A DNA stretch of 64,000 bases from Arcuatula senhousia (Eukaryota > Mollusca > Bivalvia > Mytilida > Mytilidae): positions 70,157,022 through 70,221,021 of the forward strand of contig OZ020306.1 of NCBI GenBank assembly GCA_963971305.1, given 5' to 3'. Below the pieces are notes generated by a model. The model searched no databases. It saw nothing but the letters and a program-made list of their open reading frames with translations, and was not told the origin of the DNA. This document shows positions 8,233 through 18,318 of this stretch, one piece after another; positions within the stretch are counted from its first letter, which is position 1; each line of letters starts with the position of its first letter. The translations under genes were made by a program, and so were the position numbers.

Positions 8233-9695
8233 TTAATATAAAGAGCTAAAAAATTTGCGTAGAGTGTTTTTTCTTGCAGAAACCGACTGAGCACAAATGT
8301 AGTTGCCGAGAGTACATGTGTATTGCGGTAGTCCTGGTCCTTGGTACTCTATCTTGAAGTCGACGGAAACCTGTCCGGCTGTCGTAGGAGTTACGGTGTA
8401 AAGGCCGTATGACGTCGGATTTGCGCGTGAGGCTCGAAACTGACTTGTTAGCACCTAAAAAATAAGAAAACAAACGACATCTTATTTACTCTAATGTGAT
8501 GTGATGTATAAGTTCTCTTCACTGCTTGGACAAGGACAAATTTCGACAACGATTCCAACACCAAAGAAATAGGGTTTTTTTAATATTTAAAAAATGAAAA
8601 AGTTCTGTTGGAAATGTAAAGCAAAGAATGTTAATGTTAAAGAAGCGTTCATGTCACATGTTCCTTAAAAAGGACAACTTTAAATCTGTAAGGGAACATG
8701 GACCGGTTGTCGTTGCTTGTCGTCTTGCAAGCAAAAAATGAAGAAAATAATAGAAATCATTCAAAATCTCCCATAATATTGAAGTTATTTCATTTGCAAG
8801 ACTATTCCACTGCCAGGTATGTAGGAAAGTCTTAGATGGAAAACGACATTACGTTTAATGCAGTTTGTCCTCATATAGTGTTTGGCTTTTTCAATATTTT
8901 TGGTAGAGCGCCTCTGATGAGTCTTGAATAGACGAAACGCGCGTCAGGCGTAGCAAAATTTATTGTGAAGAACTTTGTTGTCATTTGTATTTTAGAAATT
9001 CGACCTTTTTTTATAAATTAATTTAAAGCATCTTTAATTTGGCTTTTAACTTCACGTCAACGATGGACGGATCATGATTGGGGACTCCGGGTATTTGGGT
9101 CTCTCAGGGTTGTAATTTTTGTGCAAATTTTCGGCAACATGGACATCGCCCCCTTTTTGCTTTAAAGTTCAATTGAGGTTGACCCCCCTGTTTTAACATT
9201 TCTGAATAGGTTCTTAAATTTTCTTCGGACAAAAGCTATGATTGTCATGTTTAGGAGGGTTACAACTTGGAATAATAATAATGTTCCTATAAGCTAATAT
9301 ACTGTAAACCGGGAAATTTTCGCGCTGTCTTTTTTTTCGCGGTATGGCGACTGAATTTTAGTTCGCGCAGTTTTAAATTCGCGCTGAAATGTTATTGTCC
9401 ATAGACTACAACAGAAGACGAGTACATTCGCGCCGTTTAATTTTCGTTTTTGCAATGTCACCGCGAAAATCGCGAAAATAAAACTGCCGCGAAAATTTCC
9501 CGGTTTATAATAATGCCTTCTTACTTCTGTTATCTTAAAATAGTTTGTGGAATCCACTGTGGCGTCCATGTACCTGATGTCGCAAGGTAAATCAAAAGTA
9601 CACGTGACTTTTCCATTGTACAATGTCCTTTTGCTGGGACGGCCTTCAACGATGCATGTTAATGCAGCAAGACCAAACAATACCAAATACTTCAT
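8233..9695 (-). CDS. Secreted cysteine protein, family member 1 (two coding exons)
   Basis: Coding exon 1 is 9695-9525 (57 codons) and exon 2 is 8454-8233 (73 codons plus stop), giving 130 residues. The donor is GAA|GTAAGA, the acceptor TTTTTTAG|GTG, phase 0. A signal peptide is clear (MKYLVLFGLAALTCIVEG). The mature part has four Cys: C32 and C38 in CTFDLPC, then one each in QYTC and NYIC near residue 109-118. A TTTTTCTAG acceptor abuts the ATG, so an untranslated leader exon must lie upstream (higher coordinates). The same plan recurs at 18.3-19.8 and 24.7-25.9 kb. The intron holds a hammerhead motif (8.9 kb, antisense to the gene) and a MITE (9.3-9.5 kb). I do not recognise the family; secretion is the only role I can support. 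Confidence 0.75.
8908..8951 (+). ncRNA. Type I hammerhead ribozyme motif
   Basis: Stem I 5' strand GCGCCT (8908-8913) pairs with AGGCGT (8946-8951). The core boxes are CTGATGA (8914-8920) and GAAA (8934-8937). Stem II is GTCT/AGAC except for one altered loop base (TGAAT loop), and a tiny stem III CG/CG with a 2-base loop precedes the GTC cleavage triplet ending at 8945. All invariant hammerhead core bases are present. A stem III this short usually works poorly as a monomer and is typical of retroelement-borne hammerheads. Lies in the intron of secreted gene 1, opposite strand. The flanking ~100 bp match the array at 41 kb. Confidence 0.8.
9300..9508. mobile_element. MITE with TIR GTAAACCGGGAAATTTTCGCG-type
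   Basis: The left end CTGTAAACCGGGAAATTTTC is mirrored by the right end GAAAATTTCCCGGTTTATAA, about 20 bp of matching inverted repeat. The interior has several further CGCGAAAA / TTTTCGCG blocks. Length about 0.2 kb, no coding. TA flanks suggest a Tc1/mariner-type target, not proven. Inserted in the intron of secreted gene 1, 17 bp from the exon 1 donor. Confidence 0.75.
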
Positions 9696-10005
9696 CTAGA
9701 AAAAAAAATACAACAAAATATATGAGGACCTTTTAGGGGCGACCATCTACGATCCACTCTCATGCAGCAAGAACAAGTTTTGAAAAATAAAATAAAGTAA
9801 CAGAACCTTTTATCGGGACGACTATCATGATAACGCAGTAAGACAAATGAGAATCTGATACTTTATCTAAGAATTAAAATAACTTTAAATTATCATGACC
9901 TTTTGCGACACAATAAGCACCAAATTCCTCATCTAGAAAAAATGAAATGTTATGTATAAGGACCTTAAGACAGGGCGACCATCTGCGATGCATTATTAGC
10001 AGATA
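9627..10005 (-). repeat. Tandem decayed copies of the signal-peptide exon start of secreted gene 1
   Basis: On the plus strand, blocks beginning CCTTTT (or CCTTAAG) recur at 9627 (functional exon), 9729, 9806, 9899 and 9963. Read on the minus strand the copies resemble the gene's own acceptor plus first codons: one has TTTTCTAG followed by ATG and codons for RNLVLIV, another TTCTTAG followed by ATA and codons for KYQILICLTAL, against KYLVLFGLAAL in the functional exon. Copies b and e keep CTTGCTGCAT / CTGCTAATAATGCAT blocks matching the functional CTTGCTGCATTAACATGC. All but the first are broken. Confidence 0.7.
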
Positions 10006-10186
10006 CTTTGTTTAACAAATGTATAGCAATATTTTTCCTTTTCTTTTTTTTCTTTTTTCCTTTTTTTTGTTTTTTTAGAAACGTGTATTTGCGTAAATGT
10101 TTTTGTATAGCTCTTAAAAGGACAAAGTGGTTAGAAACTTTTATAGTTGTCTTTTTAAATTTTCTAAATTATGTGACAATTTTCAG

Positions 10187-11194
10187 GTAATACAAAATGG
10201 CTGGACATGGATTCTCTGGATCTTCATTCAGTGTGAGTACATTAACCTGAAGGATGTTAAAAGATGCCTTAACTCACTTTAAAAGTGTTGTTAATTTCCC
10301 GATACAAATATCTTGGAGAAACATGTAAAGATTGTCGAAAATTTTCACATTAGACGTCTGTAATATTCCCCTACCATTGACGAAAATCTTTATTTTTCGA
10401 CAAAAAAAACTTTTCTCATGTTGTATTTGTTAATAAGATTGTTTTTTGTTTTTACTATTGTTATTTTTTTTTATTTGTCTCTTTTTTAAGAATTAAATGC
10501 TTTGTTTTCCCTGCTTTTCATTGTTTATATCTTTTTTACATTTGAAAATGGATTTTTTTTTGCAGAGAAACCAGAAAAAGTTAAACGAATCAATGTTTGT
10601 AAGTGCCCATGTGTCTATACAAGTTTCATGTGTTGTTATCGCCTTAAGTTCATCTATGTTTTTTCGTCTTTATCTCTCTCTTTTTTTCATTAAAAAATAC
10701 AAATCTTATTAGTTCATGAACTACATGTACTTGCACCTCGACTTATAAATTTAAAATGACACTTGTATGTTTGTATCACGTATCTGCTTTACACAAACTA
10801 ATCCTACTAAATACTTGTATGCTTATCTATTTCCTAAGTATACTTACTATAAATGCACTTCGCTGATTAGCTTTCTAAAAACAACCAGAAGTGTTTACAC
10901 CACAAACAATAATCCGCTTTAAAAGTAGGTGTTAAGAAATTGAATTTTTACGTAAGTTCGTGTCTGAAGTCAAGCCCCATTTAATAGGATTAGGCTTCAA
11001 CCACGTGATTGCTTACAGCTATATATCCTGGTTTCAAATAAGATTTCTTTGGTCTTAAAGGGGACTTCACATGTTATTGCCCTCGGTAAATATGTCTGTA
11101 TGACATAAGAAGGCTTTACATTTGTTTCTAAATTAATTTTGCAAATCATAAAGTTGTTTTACGTATTTTTGTACAGAAGTTAGGACAAGAATAA
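10187..11194 (+). CDS. Putative spliced micropeptide gene (28 codons)
   Basis: Three short segments with good splice signals join in frame. Exon A is 10187-10232 (acceptor CAATTTTCAG, ATG at 10197, donor AGT|GTGAGT), coding MAGHGFSGSSFS. Exon B is 10566-10598 (acceptor TTTTTTTGCAG, donor TTT|GTAAGT), coding RNQKKLNESMF. The last segment begins at 11177 (acceptor TTTTTGTACAG), coding KLGQE then a TAA at 11192-11194. All junctions are phase 0 and the product is 28 residues, hydrophilic, without signal or membrane segment. The acceptor before the ATG implies an upstream leader exon. I do not recognise it. The last exon may be wrong and the protein longer; exons A and B are better supported. Confidence 0.4.
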
Positions 11195-11395
11195 AAATTA
11201 AAAGGTAAAAAACTTCTACCCAACTAAGATTATTTCGATAAAGTTTATTATGCATCATTTGCCAAAACACAAAATAAACAAACAAAAACCTAGATTTTAA
11301 AAGCAAAAAAAAACTACGGTTTTAGTTATAAAATTACGAAAGTTAAACAAAAATCGAAATTTCTTCATACTTGCTATGCATGTTTCGAGGATTAA

Positions 11396-11650
11396 CTTTT
11401 CTGCCACATTTTTATGTCCTAAGCCAGGAATCTCTGTTAAAGATTAAATTTGTTCCTGTCGTCTTTGTGTTACTTTTTCTATGTCCTGAGTTGAGGTTTT
11501 TCTTTGCCATTTTTAATATAGGTCTGATATGAATGATTTATATTTTTAATATAGTGCAAATTGCAAAAGTCGTACAGTGACCACTGGTCACATGGAAGAC
11601 TGCTTGCTTACTTTAAATAACCTGACTCCATATCTCATTATTTCCTACTC
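11396..11650 (+). repeat. Dispersed repeat R1, copy next to the pseudogene
   Basis: Contains the markers CCTAAGCCAGGAATCT and ATATCTCATTATTT. Further copies, all in the same orientation: about 17.89-18.12, 21.88-22.07, 22.99-23.29, 24.57-24.66, 51.30-51.54 and 52.70-52.96 kb. Shared blocks include GGCGGTTGTCCATTGTGG, CTAAATTGCCG and GTGTCGCGTACACTTATTCC. Three copies sit 90-200 bp beyond the stop codons of the pseudogene, gene 2 and gene 3, which suggests they were duplicated together with the genes. Type of element unknown. Confidence 0.6.
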
Positions 11651-11821
11651 TAAAAAAATTATCAAAACTATCATCCCTTGTTTACAAGCGTAGATTTTGA
11701 AATGATTTTCAAAGCGATAAAGTATTTTTGTGTTTATTTTAACAAAATTCATACTGTTTAATTAACAATTCCTTTCGCACAAAAGTACATTGCAAAGAAT
11801 ATAGAAAACAAAACACTCTAT

Positions 11822-12060
11822 CTAATTAAAACTATGTATGTTGTTTGTGTCTGTTGACTGTGCAGTTGGTGCAATTGTTGAAGTTAATTGTGTTGTCGGT
11901 TCTGAAAATGACTTTGACTCTGTCGTCGGTTCCAAGGTTGTAGTTGATTGTATTATCGATTACATATCTATGATTGGTTGTATTAATCATATAATCGGTT
12001 CATTGGTTGAAGTTGATTGTGGTCGGTTCTATAGTTACAGGACGGTGTCCTCGCTTTCAA
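11822..12060 (-). pseudogene. Decayed copy of the Thr-rich secreted gene 2 (exon 2 end)
   Basis: Read on the minus strand, the last codons align with gene 2: EPTTQLTST and TAQSTDTNN precede a TAG at 11824-11822, against the TAQSVSTSE / AAQSTNANN ending of gene 2. Upstream, the repeat coding continues for about 40 codons and then hits an in-frame TAA and shifts. The flanks also match: 11.4-11.8 kb resembles 17.9-18.3 kb, and 12.23-12.45 kb (GACTGTCCAACCTCGGG) resembles 20.43-20.65 kb (GACTGTCCAACCTAGGG). The stretch that in gene 2 holds most of exon 2, the intron and exon 1 is missing, so this is a duplicated block with an internal deletion. Confidence 0.75.
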
Positions 12061-12099
12061 AGATTTCGCTGATTTGTTGATATTCGGTACTTTTGTTAG

Positions 12100-13110
12100 T
12101 ACATTTATTCTATCAAGGACATAACAAATACAATTACGACATTTTCATATCAAACAGCGAAATACGAAACAAATTGAAAAGGCCAACACTTTCAAAATCT
12201 ATTTGTGCCCATCTAGAAATAGGTACTGCTAATGGTTACAAATATTTCAAATTAAAAATGGGATCATTTATAGTAAAATGTATCTTAAAAGACTGTCCAA
12301 CCTCGGGATACTTATAACCTGTTCTTTTTGTAAGGGTGGTAAAATGTTATGTGCAAATGTAATTAAATATGTAAATTCAAAACTACTAAGTGTTTAGAAC
12401 CATGTACTACGAAATTGAGATTTATTGTGGGGATTGATAAAGTAACTGATATGTAAACGACTTAAAGTGATCCCGATATAAACCTTACATCCCAATTTAG
12501 CCTAGTTGAAGAGATTTGTACAAGTACATAACTCAGTTCAAAAATACATGCAAATGATATAAATGTATGTTCACGATATTGATGATTCCATTGTTTGTAC
12601 ATGTTGGGAAATCGAATGTTACTAACACAATCAATATATTTATGCTGTAATTTCATATCTCGTACCATTGTTTTCATAAGCATTAAACCGAAAGGTATCA
12701 GCAAGTTAATTTTATAACACACAAGACAACTAAACAGCAATGGGCAACACGAACTCACTTCGAAACAATGTGTTTTGGATAGCTTAATAGTTCCTTTTTG
12801 TTTTAATATACCTTTTTGCGCCGGATTTCACAGATTGAAAAATCCAGGTTATATAAATCAAATGGTGGATTTCGAGGCATACGGGAGAGGAAATCTCATC
12901 ACAGCTTTATCAGCAACTACTTGTCACAGTCTCTTAATATATAGTATACAGCATCAGCATGGGATCCTCTAACTTTCAGGTCTTTCGCTCACCCACTTCC
13001 TGTGTAATGAAATCCGACCATTTTTGACTTTGCCAGATTTTTAATGTAGGTAAAATCCGTTACAAAAACCTTATAACAAAGCCACATCCGAGCCCACATC
13101 TGCACTCATA
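12100..13110. other. Non-coding stretch with gene-2-like flank and one shared repeat
   Basis: No gene supported. 12.23-12.45 kb resembles the 5' flank of gene 2. The block at 12,890-12,990 (CAGCATCAGCATGGGATCC and an adjoining CAGCAACTACTTGTCA) reappears inverted at 26,695-26,790 (GGATCCC/GATCCCATGCTGATG, CAGTAGTTGCTGAG), a dispersed repeat of unknown type. Confidence 0.4.
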
Positions 13111-13114
13111 TTAC

Positions 13115-13262
13115 TGAGGCATATTCAGCAAAATTTCTTGAGAACTCATAGTATTTTTTTGTCGTATTCAGTAAAATTTTTAGAATATTCTTATTACTTT
13201 GTCGTATTCAATAAAATTTCTTTTGAACTCATATTGCTTTTGTAGTATTCAGTAATAGACGA
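13115..13262 (+). repeat. ~40-46-bp minisatellite, left copy
   Basis: Three to four loose units of TTCAGTAAAATTTCTTGAG-AACTCATATTGCTTTTGTCGTA. The same units reappear at 15,726-15,825, right after PLE copy 2, including an identical run CTTTTGAACTCATATTGCTT. The PLE and SINE between them may therefore have inserted into one minisatellite. Confidence 0.55.
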
Positions 13263-13480
13263 TAAAGAGATGTGGAATAAGTGTATGCAGCACGACCAAC
13301 ATTAAAGAAACAGCTAGCTAAGAAGCATTTATCGACTGATATAAAAAAAATCAAACATATCGATTCTAAATCCAACATAACACTTCAAACTTCTAAGGAT
13401 AAAGTATTATATCATCAAACAAAACCGACATATTTGATCGCTGTGATGCTTCGACACAATACAATAGTCAAAAAGTAAAA

Positions 13481-13789
13481 AGGTTTGTGGTTCGATCCTC
13501 GTCCGGGGTGAAAATTTCATGAACCAATTTTCCGACTCTCTCTTGACACCATTTGCGAGGATGGTCTCAAGGAACGATGCTAGTCCTTCGGAAGGGACGA
13601 AAAAAGGTTGTCCCGTGTATGTGGAGAGCAATACCCCATGCACGTTAAAGACCCCTTTGTAGAGTTCGATAAGAGTAGGCTCAATGGGGGCCGCTGCAAA
13701 GGCCACACTCGCACGCTGCTAGCTGGAGAGGGATTTACATAAGCATTAAGCTTGTTTCCCAATCCAGGATAAATAAATATGTTTAAACT
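13481..13789 (+). mobile_element. tRNA-derived SINE, 5' truncated, with 11-bp target duplication
   Basis: An RNA polymerase III B-box-like GGTTCGATCC lies near the left end (about 13,489); no A box precedes it, so the head is truncated. The body includes GAAGGGACGAAAAAAGGTTG and ends in an A/T-rich AATAAATA tail. AAAAAGTAAAA flanks it at 13,470-13,480 and 13,790-13,800. A second copy lies inverted at 48.57-48.85 kb. Function: none beyond retroposition by LINE machinery. Confidence 0.7.
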
Positions 13790-14049
13790 AAAAAGTAAAA
13801 GATTAATGTTTTAGAGTAACTATCAAATTGTCAATATTTCTACACCAAAAACACCAAATCTAAAGATTTTACTATAACTTCCAAATTGTATCCTTTCTTT
13901 AATAAGTGTTTTAAGTCAAATTACCATGTCAAAAGGTTTTTTTTAATGTACGTGCCTTTATAAACTACATTTCCATCCCTATGCAATCAAAAAACGACGT
14001 GTACATTTAAATTTTCTAATAAGATACCCTTATTTATGAACGAATTTAG

Positions 14050-15725
14050 TAAAAGATTTGACTAATTTGCGGTACCTAATGACTAATTCAACAACCCTGA
14101 TGTTGCGAAGACATTGTCCACCTTACATGACAAATATGTTGTCGTACCTGCTGATAAAGCGCCTAACAACATCATTTTCGTATGCAAAAGACACTATATT
14201 GATTGTTAAACAGCTGAATTATAGGTTGGTTGTACTAGCAAAAGCACCACATATATAGCAACCACACTGTCAAAGGAGGAAATAATCAACAATCATAATT
14301 CTGTCATTCAGTCTTCCTTTGACATTTCTGTTGACAAAAAGAACGATGACGTTCCATCCTTGTATTGGATTCAAAAGTTACATAAAACTCCATACAAGCT
14401 GGGTCATCCAAATGTACAACTAAGCCTTTTTCAGTTTTGTTAACATCAATATTGACGGCAATAAAATCAAGCCTTCAAAAGTATCTTGATTGTTGTTACT
14501 CTAGAAATGGCGTCAATCAAATGTGGATTCTCAAAAATTCTAAAGAACTGATGGAAAATCTCCATTCTAAGTCATTTACATCATGTAATAGCATTAAAAC
14601 GTTTGATTTCTCTACATTATATACTTCAATTCCACATTCACAAATCTCGTTTGGCACAGTTGATTAAACGGAAAACGCAGGTACAAGTATTTGGTAGTCG
14701 GTTATAAAAAGACTTACTTTGTCATCCAAGAGTCTAGCAAGAAAAACAAATTTGCAGAAGATCAAATAATAGAAATGCTCAACTTTCTAATCGACAACAT
14801 ATTTGTACAGTTTGGTGGACGTGTTTTTCAGCAAACAATAAGTATCCCAATGGGCACAAATTGTGCACAATTGCTTGCCGATTTGTTTCTTCATTTATAT
14901 GAAACAGACTTCTTCCAATCACTTCTAGACAAAAAGGATCGCAAATTTGCTTTATCCTTCAATCTCACATTTCGTTATATTGATGATGTCCTTTCACTAA
15001 ACAATCCTCGATTTGGTGACTATTTACATCTCATATATCCAAAGGAACTTGAGATAAAGCACACTACAGATTCTAGGAGGTCCGCTTCATATTTGGATCT
15101 ATTTCTCGAAATTGACACACAAGGAAGGCTTTGTACAAAGCTCTATGACAAACGTGATGACTTCAACGTTCCAATAGTTAATTTATCCCTTTCTGTGTAG
15201 CAACATTCCGTCCGCTCCAGCATACGGAGTTTACGTATCACAATTGATTCGTTATTTCAGAGCATTTGGGGAGACCAATGACTTCCTTGATAGAGCTACA
15301 CGACTGACAAGCAAATTGTTAACACAGGGGTACGTTGCTCCCAGGTTGTTGTCATCACTCAAGAAATTTACGGACGACATCATGTGCTTGTATACAAATA
15401 CGGGATTTCTATCTCTCAGATGAGCAGAGATGTTGGTTTGACATAAAGTTTTGTAATGTCATTCTTTCCGGATTTGACCAACACTTAATCGATCTTTGGC
15501 AACGTGACGGGTGTGCTATAGCAAGCAGGAACTGATTACTATTCCGGAGCACCTGAGTTCACTCTCGTTTCGACTTGAGTTCGCGTTGCTGAATGCTGTT
15601 TTGTTGTTATATGTGTGTGTTTTATTTTATATGGTTTGTTTTGTTGTGATGATTTTTTGTCCGCCGGTTTTGTCTTTGTCTTTACGATTTTATGACACTG
15701 ATTACCCCTTTGGTACACCTTTGCT
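14050..15725 (+). pseudogene. Penelope-like element copy 2 (fragmented RT)
   Basis: Decayed frames in order: about 14.11-14.26 kb with blocks like DKYVVVPADKAP and NNIIFVC read across frameshifts; 14.44-14.67 kb with QMWILKNSKELMENL and KTFDFSTLYTSIPHS (RT motif A region); 14.69-15.20 kb, an open 169-codon piece with FVQFGGRVFQQTISIPMGTN, FRYIDDVLS and ASYLDLFLEID. A stop after LSLSV breaks it, and coding resumes with SNIPSAPAYGVYVSQLIRY to about 15.4 kb. The tail (15.51-15.72 kb) matches copy 1 and ends GGTACACC. At least three breaks; not functional. No GIY-YIG endonuclease seen. Confidence 0.8.
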
Positions 15726-15825
15726 TCTTTCTTTTGAACTCATATTGCTTTTGTCATATTCAGTAAAATTTCTTGAGAACTCATATTGATTTAGCCGTCT
15801 TCAGTAAAATTTCTTGAGATAAAGA
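15726..15825 (+). repeat. ~40-46-bp minisatellite, right copy
   Basis: Two to three units of CAGTAAAATTTCTTGAGA and ACTCATATTG(C/A), the counterpart of 13,115-13,262. Confidence 0.55.
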
Positions 15826-16048
15826 CAACAGCAGCGGGGCATATTTGTATATCTATCTTAAGTTTTAGAGTATTAGAAAGATTCTTTAGCCTTCGAGAAA
15901 CACATATTGAACATATAAACACGTACATACGTAAAACAGAGTAAACTTTTTAAGGACAATCTTTTATACTTTAAACTGTCGATAACATAAAAGACATGAG
16001 CATGTTTTATAGGTATGAATTGTTCAATTCTAATCCAAACTTTATATA

Positions 16049-17311
16049 CACTCCGCAAAAAGTTAAGCACCACCCTATAATTTTTTTTAAGTCTAGCTTT
16101 GAAGCCCTTTTTCAAATCCCAAATGAATAAGAGCCCAATTTTAAAGGAATATCTTTTTGAATGTGTCCTAAATGTGAGATTTCCACCAAAATTGTTGAAC
16201 AAGATATGATCAGCCGCTTTGAAATGCCAACTCAAAGCAAACCACCAAAAATTACTAAAACAGTCTAAAGAAAACTTTCAAGGAAAAATGTGCTTTTGTA
16301 CATTTAAAGTTATGCATTTTATTGGAAGATCCAATATCCAATAGGTTAACATACTAGGAAGAGATTTTTGTAAAATTGTAACACATGTACAATCAATTGT
16401 AAGCAAAAAGGGAGATTATTCGGTTAGGATGAAATTTTCAGCAAAAAACAGAAAAATGCTATTATCTCGACAGAATTTAAACGTTTTGGCTGAAATGTTT
16501 TGTAGAATAATTTTTAATCAATTTATCATTAATGGAGGTGAATGGCGATGTTCTTAATTTCCACTATCAATTTTTTCACGGTTTGATTTTTTTTAATTGG
16601 TCTCTTTCACTAAAATGTCATTTCTCTCGTTTAAACTTACATTTTTGTGTAACACACAACTGTTGTTCTTATTCTAAACATATTCACATTTGATACATGA
16701 TTTACTGACATGTTTTTTTTAAAAGAAACGGTTGAAAAGTTCATTTTGAGTGCAATTTACCAGATTCACAAAAATCCACCATTTTCTGGAAATGACTGAA
16801 AAAAGTACATTTTTAGCAAAATGCCGTGACGCATGTTAGTCATAAAGGAGATTAAAACAATTTCAAACGTAAGATTTTTAATTTAACATGTTTGTTGTGA
16901 AAAAAAATAGCACTTTAAAAAATTTAGGTCCAAAATACAGCGAAAAAACAGGCTAATTTGAAAACGTTGCAGATTTCTAATGAAACTTGTAAAACTCGGT
17001 TTTATGACTCCTAGTACTTTGCAATGCTGTTAAGTAAATGATAAAGTTGTATTAAAATCTTTGATATGAAAATTAATTGACTTTTTCACCGTGTGAAAAT
17101 GGCCCCCGAAACTTGATTTTTTTTGTCCTTGCTAAGTCAAGTTTAATAATGCCACGGATGTAAAAGTAGAAAAACTCGCTTTGATTTGATTTAGAGGCAA
17201 ACGATTGATAATATTTAAAGGTTTCCTCAAGCAAAAATTCAAAGAGTTTAATGGCCAATAAAAGTATGGCGTCAATTTTAAATCTGGTGGTGCTTAACTT
17301 TTTTCGGAGTG
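16049..17311. mobile_element. Non-autonomous mariner-type element with ~30-bp TIRs
   Basis: The left end CACTCCGCAAAAAGTTAAGC-ACCACC is mirrored by the right end GGTGGT-GCTTAACTTTTTTCGGAGTG (1-2 mismatches), each flanked by TA (16,047-48 and 17,312-13). 1,263 bp; no transposase frame longer than about 120 codons and none with a catalytic triad I can see. TA target and TIR style fit Tc1/mariner. AT-rich interior. Confidence 0.85.
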
Positions 17312-17329
17312 TATATTATTTAAAGACCA

Positions 17330-17880
17330 TTGTCAGAAAGCCAACGATCGAACATAGACTTAAGAATGAGAATTCAATCTTTTCGTATACAGTGAGTTAT
17401 CTCCCATTTGCAGATTCATCTTCTCTTTCCAGAAGGTATTTTATACTAGTTACTGTGGGAAAATTTAAGTTTATCTTCATTTATTTTTTAGTTGGTCAAA
17501 ATAATTCAATTTTCAAAAAAAAAAAATATTTAACATGGTTTCCTTACCGAAGAAGGTCCAATAAGTCCATTAAATAATTTATAAAAAAAATAAAAACCTT
17601 ATTTTTCTCATTCATTGCAATGTAATGTAGGTAATGGAGGATAACTCTTGCAAAGTATGGGAGATAACACACTAATTCCAAAAATAGGGAATGGAGAAGC
17701 AAAGATAAACTGTTAACGAACAATTTTCAGGATGAACCCACAAACAGTGCTAAATGAAAGAATCTGGGTTCAAACTTGAATCATATCGTTGCGCTTTCCA
17801 CCCTATGGACTATATTTGTATGATAAACCATGGTCATAATATATCATGTGGTGTCCGAAACCAAGAATAAGCTTAGAGTC
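17330..17880. other. Non-coding AT-rich stretch
   Basis: No supported gene. GAGTTATCTCCCATTTG at 17.39 kb and GGGAGATAACACAC at 17.66 kb form a weak inverted pair around A/T runs. Confidence 0.3.
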
Positions 17881-18318
17881 AGGTAACCGGGATGCACTTT
17901 AAGAAATTGTCGTAAATAGGGTCTTTCTTTGTCATTTTTAGGATTGGTCTTATTTGTTATATTTTTAATATAGTACGATTGCAAAACGGCATATAGCGAC
18001 AACTGGTCAAATGTAGAAGGCTGATGGCTAATTTCCATTGTGGATTTTCAAATTATCGTTGACTATGAAGGTTTGGTCACGTTCATTTACTTCATATCTC
18101 ATTATCTTCTATTCTAACAAACATAAAAACTGTTTATTACCTTTTGTTTATAGGCGTTAAATTTGTTAATATATTCAAAGAATATATACTAAGAAATAAT
18201 TAAGTCAAGGTAAGTGATCAAGTTATATTTGTGTCTAAAAAAAACAAACTGCATATTGTTTGATTAACAGTTTTTTAGACCCAAAATTTCCAAGAATTTA
18301 GAAAACCAAACACTCCAT

